DNA from: an uncultured Lachnospiraceae bacterium
GTDB lineage: Bacteria; Bacillota_A; Clostridia; Lachnospirales; Lachnospiraceae
Assembly: GCA_946614075.1 (NCBI GenBank)
Contig: CAMOGO010000054.1
Location: 1-7,446, forward strand
Direction: 5' to 3'
Length of the DNA stretch: 7,446 nt
The position numbers were made by a program, and so were the translations under genes. Every line of letters starts with the position of its first letter. The first letter of the stretch is position 1. Positions 6,213-7,446 of the stretch are shown here, in pieces. The notes beneath the pieces were generated by a model, which ran no database searches, was not told the DNA's origin, and saw nothing but the letters and a program-made list of their open reading frames with translations.

Positions 6213-6842
6213 ATCGTCTATTTATTCCGGCATGGGGAAACGGAATGGAATGCCTTAAAAAAGCTGCAGGGCTGCACCGATACCAACCTGACGCAAAGAG
6301 GCCGCAAGGCTGCACAGGTTACGGCACAGGCATTAAAAGACATCCCCTTTGAGGTTTTCTATGCCAGTCCTTTGAAAAGAGCCGCGGAAACAGCCGAGTA
6401 TCTGCGGCTGGATCGTCCGGTCCCGGTGATCCTGGATGAGAGGATCAAGGAGATGCACTTCGGAGAGTACGAGGGGCTTCTGATCCGGGATGTTCTGGAG
6501 AATCCCAAGTATGCCAGACTCGGAGCGCTCTTTAACGATCCTGCGAACTACCATCCCGACCGCGGAGCGGAGAGCCTGGCCGAGGTGATGCAAAGATCCG
6601 GAGAGTTTTTCGAGGAGATCATCCGCGGCAGCGAGGGAAAATATGAGTACATGGCCGTAGTGGCCCATGGAGCGCTGATCAACGGCCTTCTGGCTTATCT
6701 GAATCGCCGCAGCGAAAACGAATTCTGGAGAGATGACAAGAGGCCCATCCCGAATTGCGGTGCCTGCATTTTTGAAATTAAGAACGGACGGACGACCGTC
6801 CTGGAAGAGGGAATACGATACTATGATCCGGATTTGCTGTAA
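6210..6842 (+). CDS. Histidine phosphatase family protein (phosphoglycerate mutase-like)
   Basis: This 210-residue cytoplasmic protein is of the cofactor-dependent phosphoglycerate mutase/histidine phosphatase superfamily. YLFRHGETEWN (4-14) carries the phospho-accepting His8 with Arg7. Arg57 (SPLKRAAETA), Glu81 (KEMHFGEYEG) and His153 (VAHG) complete the catalytic set, so it should be active. The length and the FGEYEG motif fit the broad-specificity phosphatase branch (PhoE/CobC/GpmB-like) better than the main glycolytic mutase GpmA, which is longer. The substrate cannot be told from sequence. It sits 14 bases after the hydrolase gene and overlaps the start of hemZ by 20 bases, so the three genes are probably one transcript. 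Nothing in the neighbourhood suggests cobalamin synthesis, so I give no cobC symbol. Confidence 0.9.
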   Translation: MIVYLFRHGETEWNALKKLQGCTDTNLTQRGRKAAQVTAQALKDIPFEVFYASPLKRAAETAEYLRLDRPVPVILDERIKEMHFGEYEGLLIRDVLENPKYARLGALFNDPANYHPDRGAESLAEVMQRSGEFFEEIIRGSEGKYEYMAVVAHGALINGLLAYLNRRSENEFWRDDKRPIPNCGACIFEIKNGRTTVLEEGIRYYDPDLL

Positions 6843-7446
6843 TGAGCCTGGATTTGAATATGATATCCGAGGACTTCTGACCTCCTTTTATCCCGGAGAG
6901 GAAATCGAAAAGGCAATGCTGCCTATCGTAACGCTTTCCGAAAGACCAGCCCTTAACGGGGAGGAGGAGAAGATCGTCTGCGCGTGCTTTCAGGGAAGCC
7001 GCCTGTCGGTGGCCCTGGACGCGCAAGGGTTTTCGAAGGAAAATGAGGTGGAGGTCGACCCGGAAGACCGGAAGCAGACCAAGATCATCCTGAAGAAGGA
7101 GCTTTACGCTCTGTTTTCCGCACACACCGGACATGGTCTGCCCTGGGGAACCCTCACCGGGATCCGTCCGACCAAAATCGCGATGGGGCTTCTGGAAAAT
7201 GGTGCAAGTCCCGAGGAAGTGGCGGAATACATGCGCTCCCAGTACCTGACGAGCGAGAAGAAGATCGCCGAGAGCATCGGCATCGCGGAAAGAGAGAAGC
7301 AGATCCTGTCCCGGATCGACTACCAGAACGGCTACAGCATCTACATCGGCATTCCCTTCTGTCCGACGACCTGTTTTTACTGCTCCTTTACCTCCTATCC
7401 GATCGCGCGATTCGCGGACCGTGTAGAGGAGTATCTGGAGTGCCTG
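6823..7446 (+). CDS. hemZ: HemZ-type coproporphyrinogen III oxidase-like radical SAM protein, N-terminal part
   Basis: This is the first 208 residues of a HemN/HemZ-family protein; the frame is open to the right edge. HemZ proteins are about 500 residues, so more than half is missing. An N-terminal domain of about 165 residues specific to HemZ precedes the radical SAM core and includes the typical LPWGTLTGIRPTKI (106-119). The core begins YIGIPFCPTTCFYCSF, giving the 4Fe-4S cluster motif CxxxCxxC at Cys180, Cys184 and Cys187. The fourth cysteine of genuine HemN (CxC) is Phe189 here, as in HemW-like members, so the oxidase role is assigned by family and not certain; heme transfer or another radical SAM role is possible. 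The ATG at 6823 lies inside the end of the phosphatase gene, with GAGGG (6807-6811) 11 bases upstream. The ATG at 6842 is in another frame and stops quickly. In related genomes hisS and aspS often follow. Confidence 0.9.
   Translation, partial: MIRICCNEPGFEYDIRGLLTSFYPGEEIEKAMLPIVTLSERPALNGEEEKIVCACFQGSRLSVALDAQGFSKENEVEVDPEDRKQTKIILKKELYALFSAHTGHGLPWGTLTGIRPTKIAMGLLENGASPEEVAEYMRSQYLTSEKKIAESIGIAEREKQILSRIDYQNGYSIYIGIPFCPTTCFYCSFTSYPIARFADRVEEYLECL

Noticed and set aside
5461..6315. Minus-strand open frame of 284 codons spanning the terminator, the hydrolase and the start of the phosphatase
   Set aside because: It runs through a terminator and across two confidently assigned genes, and its translation resembles no family I know.
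6842..6880. Alternative hemZ start at the ATG overlapping the phosphatase stop (TAATG)
   Set aside because: That frame stops after 12 codons. The correct frame is reached only from the ATG at 6823.

Overview
The window is a stretch of chromosomal housekeeping DNA from a low- to mid-GC Firmicute, most likely a clostridium of the Lachnospiraceae type. Three things point there: a DnaE with the Gram-positive C-terminal layout next to pfkA; a single long bifunctional RelA/SpoT (RSH) enzyme; and an RSH - metallo-beta-lactamase - hemZ order that is familiar in Clostridia. Base composition looks like mid-50s percent G+C by eye (not counted). All genes lie on the plus strand. I see no mobile element, CRISPR array, RNA gene or foreign-looking island.

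Layout. (1) 1-1885 holds the C-terminal half of dnaE (DNA polymerase III alpha), entering from the left edge. Its last codons contain a good sigma-A-like promoter (TTGAAA, 17 bp, TAGAAT) that should drive the next gene. (2) 1886-2004 is a leader of about 120 bases, followed by pfkA (2005-2979). (3) A 91-base gap without a recognisable terminator leads to a full-length bifunctional (p)ppGpp synthetase/hydrolase (3071-5416). A clear rho-independent terminator at about 5448-5484 closes this unit. (4) A short leader with two mutually exclusive hairpins precedes a second tight cluster: a glyoxalase II-like metallo-hydrolase (5560-6195), a histidine-phosphatase/phosphoglycerate mutase-family protein (6210-6842), and the start of hemZ (6823 to the right edge), which overlaps the phosphatase gene by 20 bases.

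How the genes fit together. pfkA commits hexose phosphate to glycolysis and the RSH enzyme sets the stringent-response alarmone. They are probably read from the same promoter, possibly with a weak extra promoter in the gap. The downstream cluster is linked by position and overlap rather than by an obvious shared pathway.

I found no new biological system. The points most worth a second look are non-standard residues in the PfkA active site (Leu in place of the Asn after the catalytic Asp, Tyr in place of the substrate-phosphate His), the alternative-hairpin leader before the hydrolase gene, and a perfect 10-bp tandem repeat in the N-terminal extension of the RSH gene.
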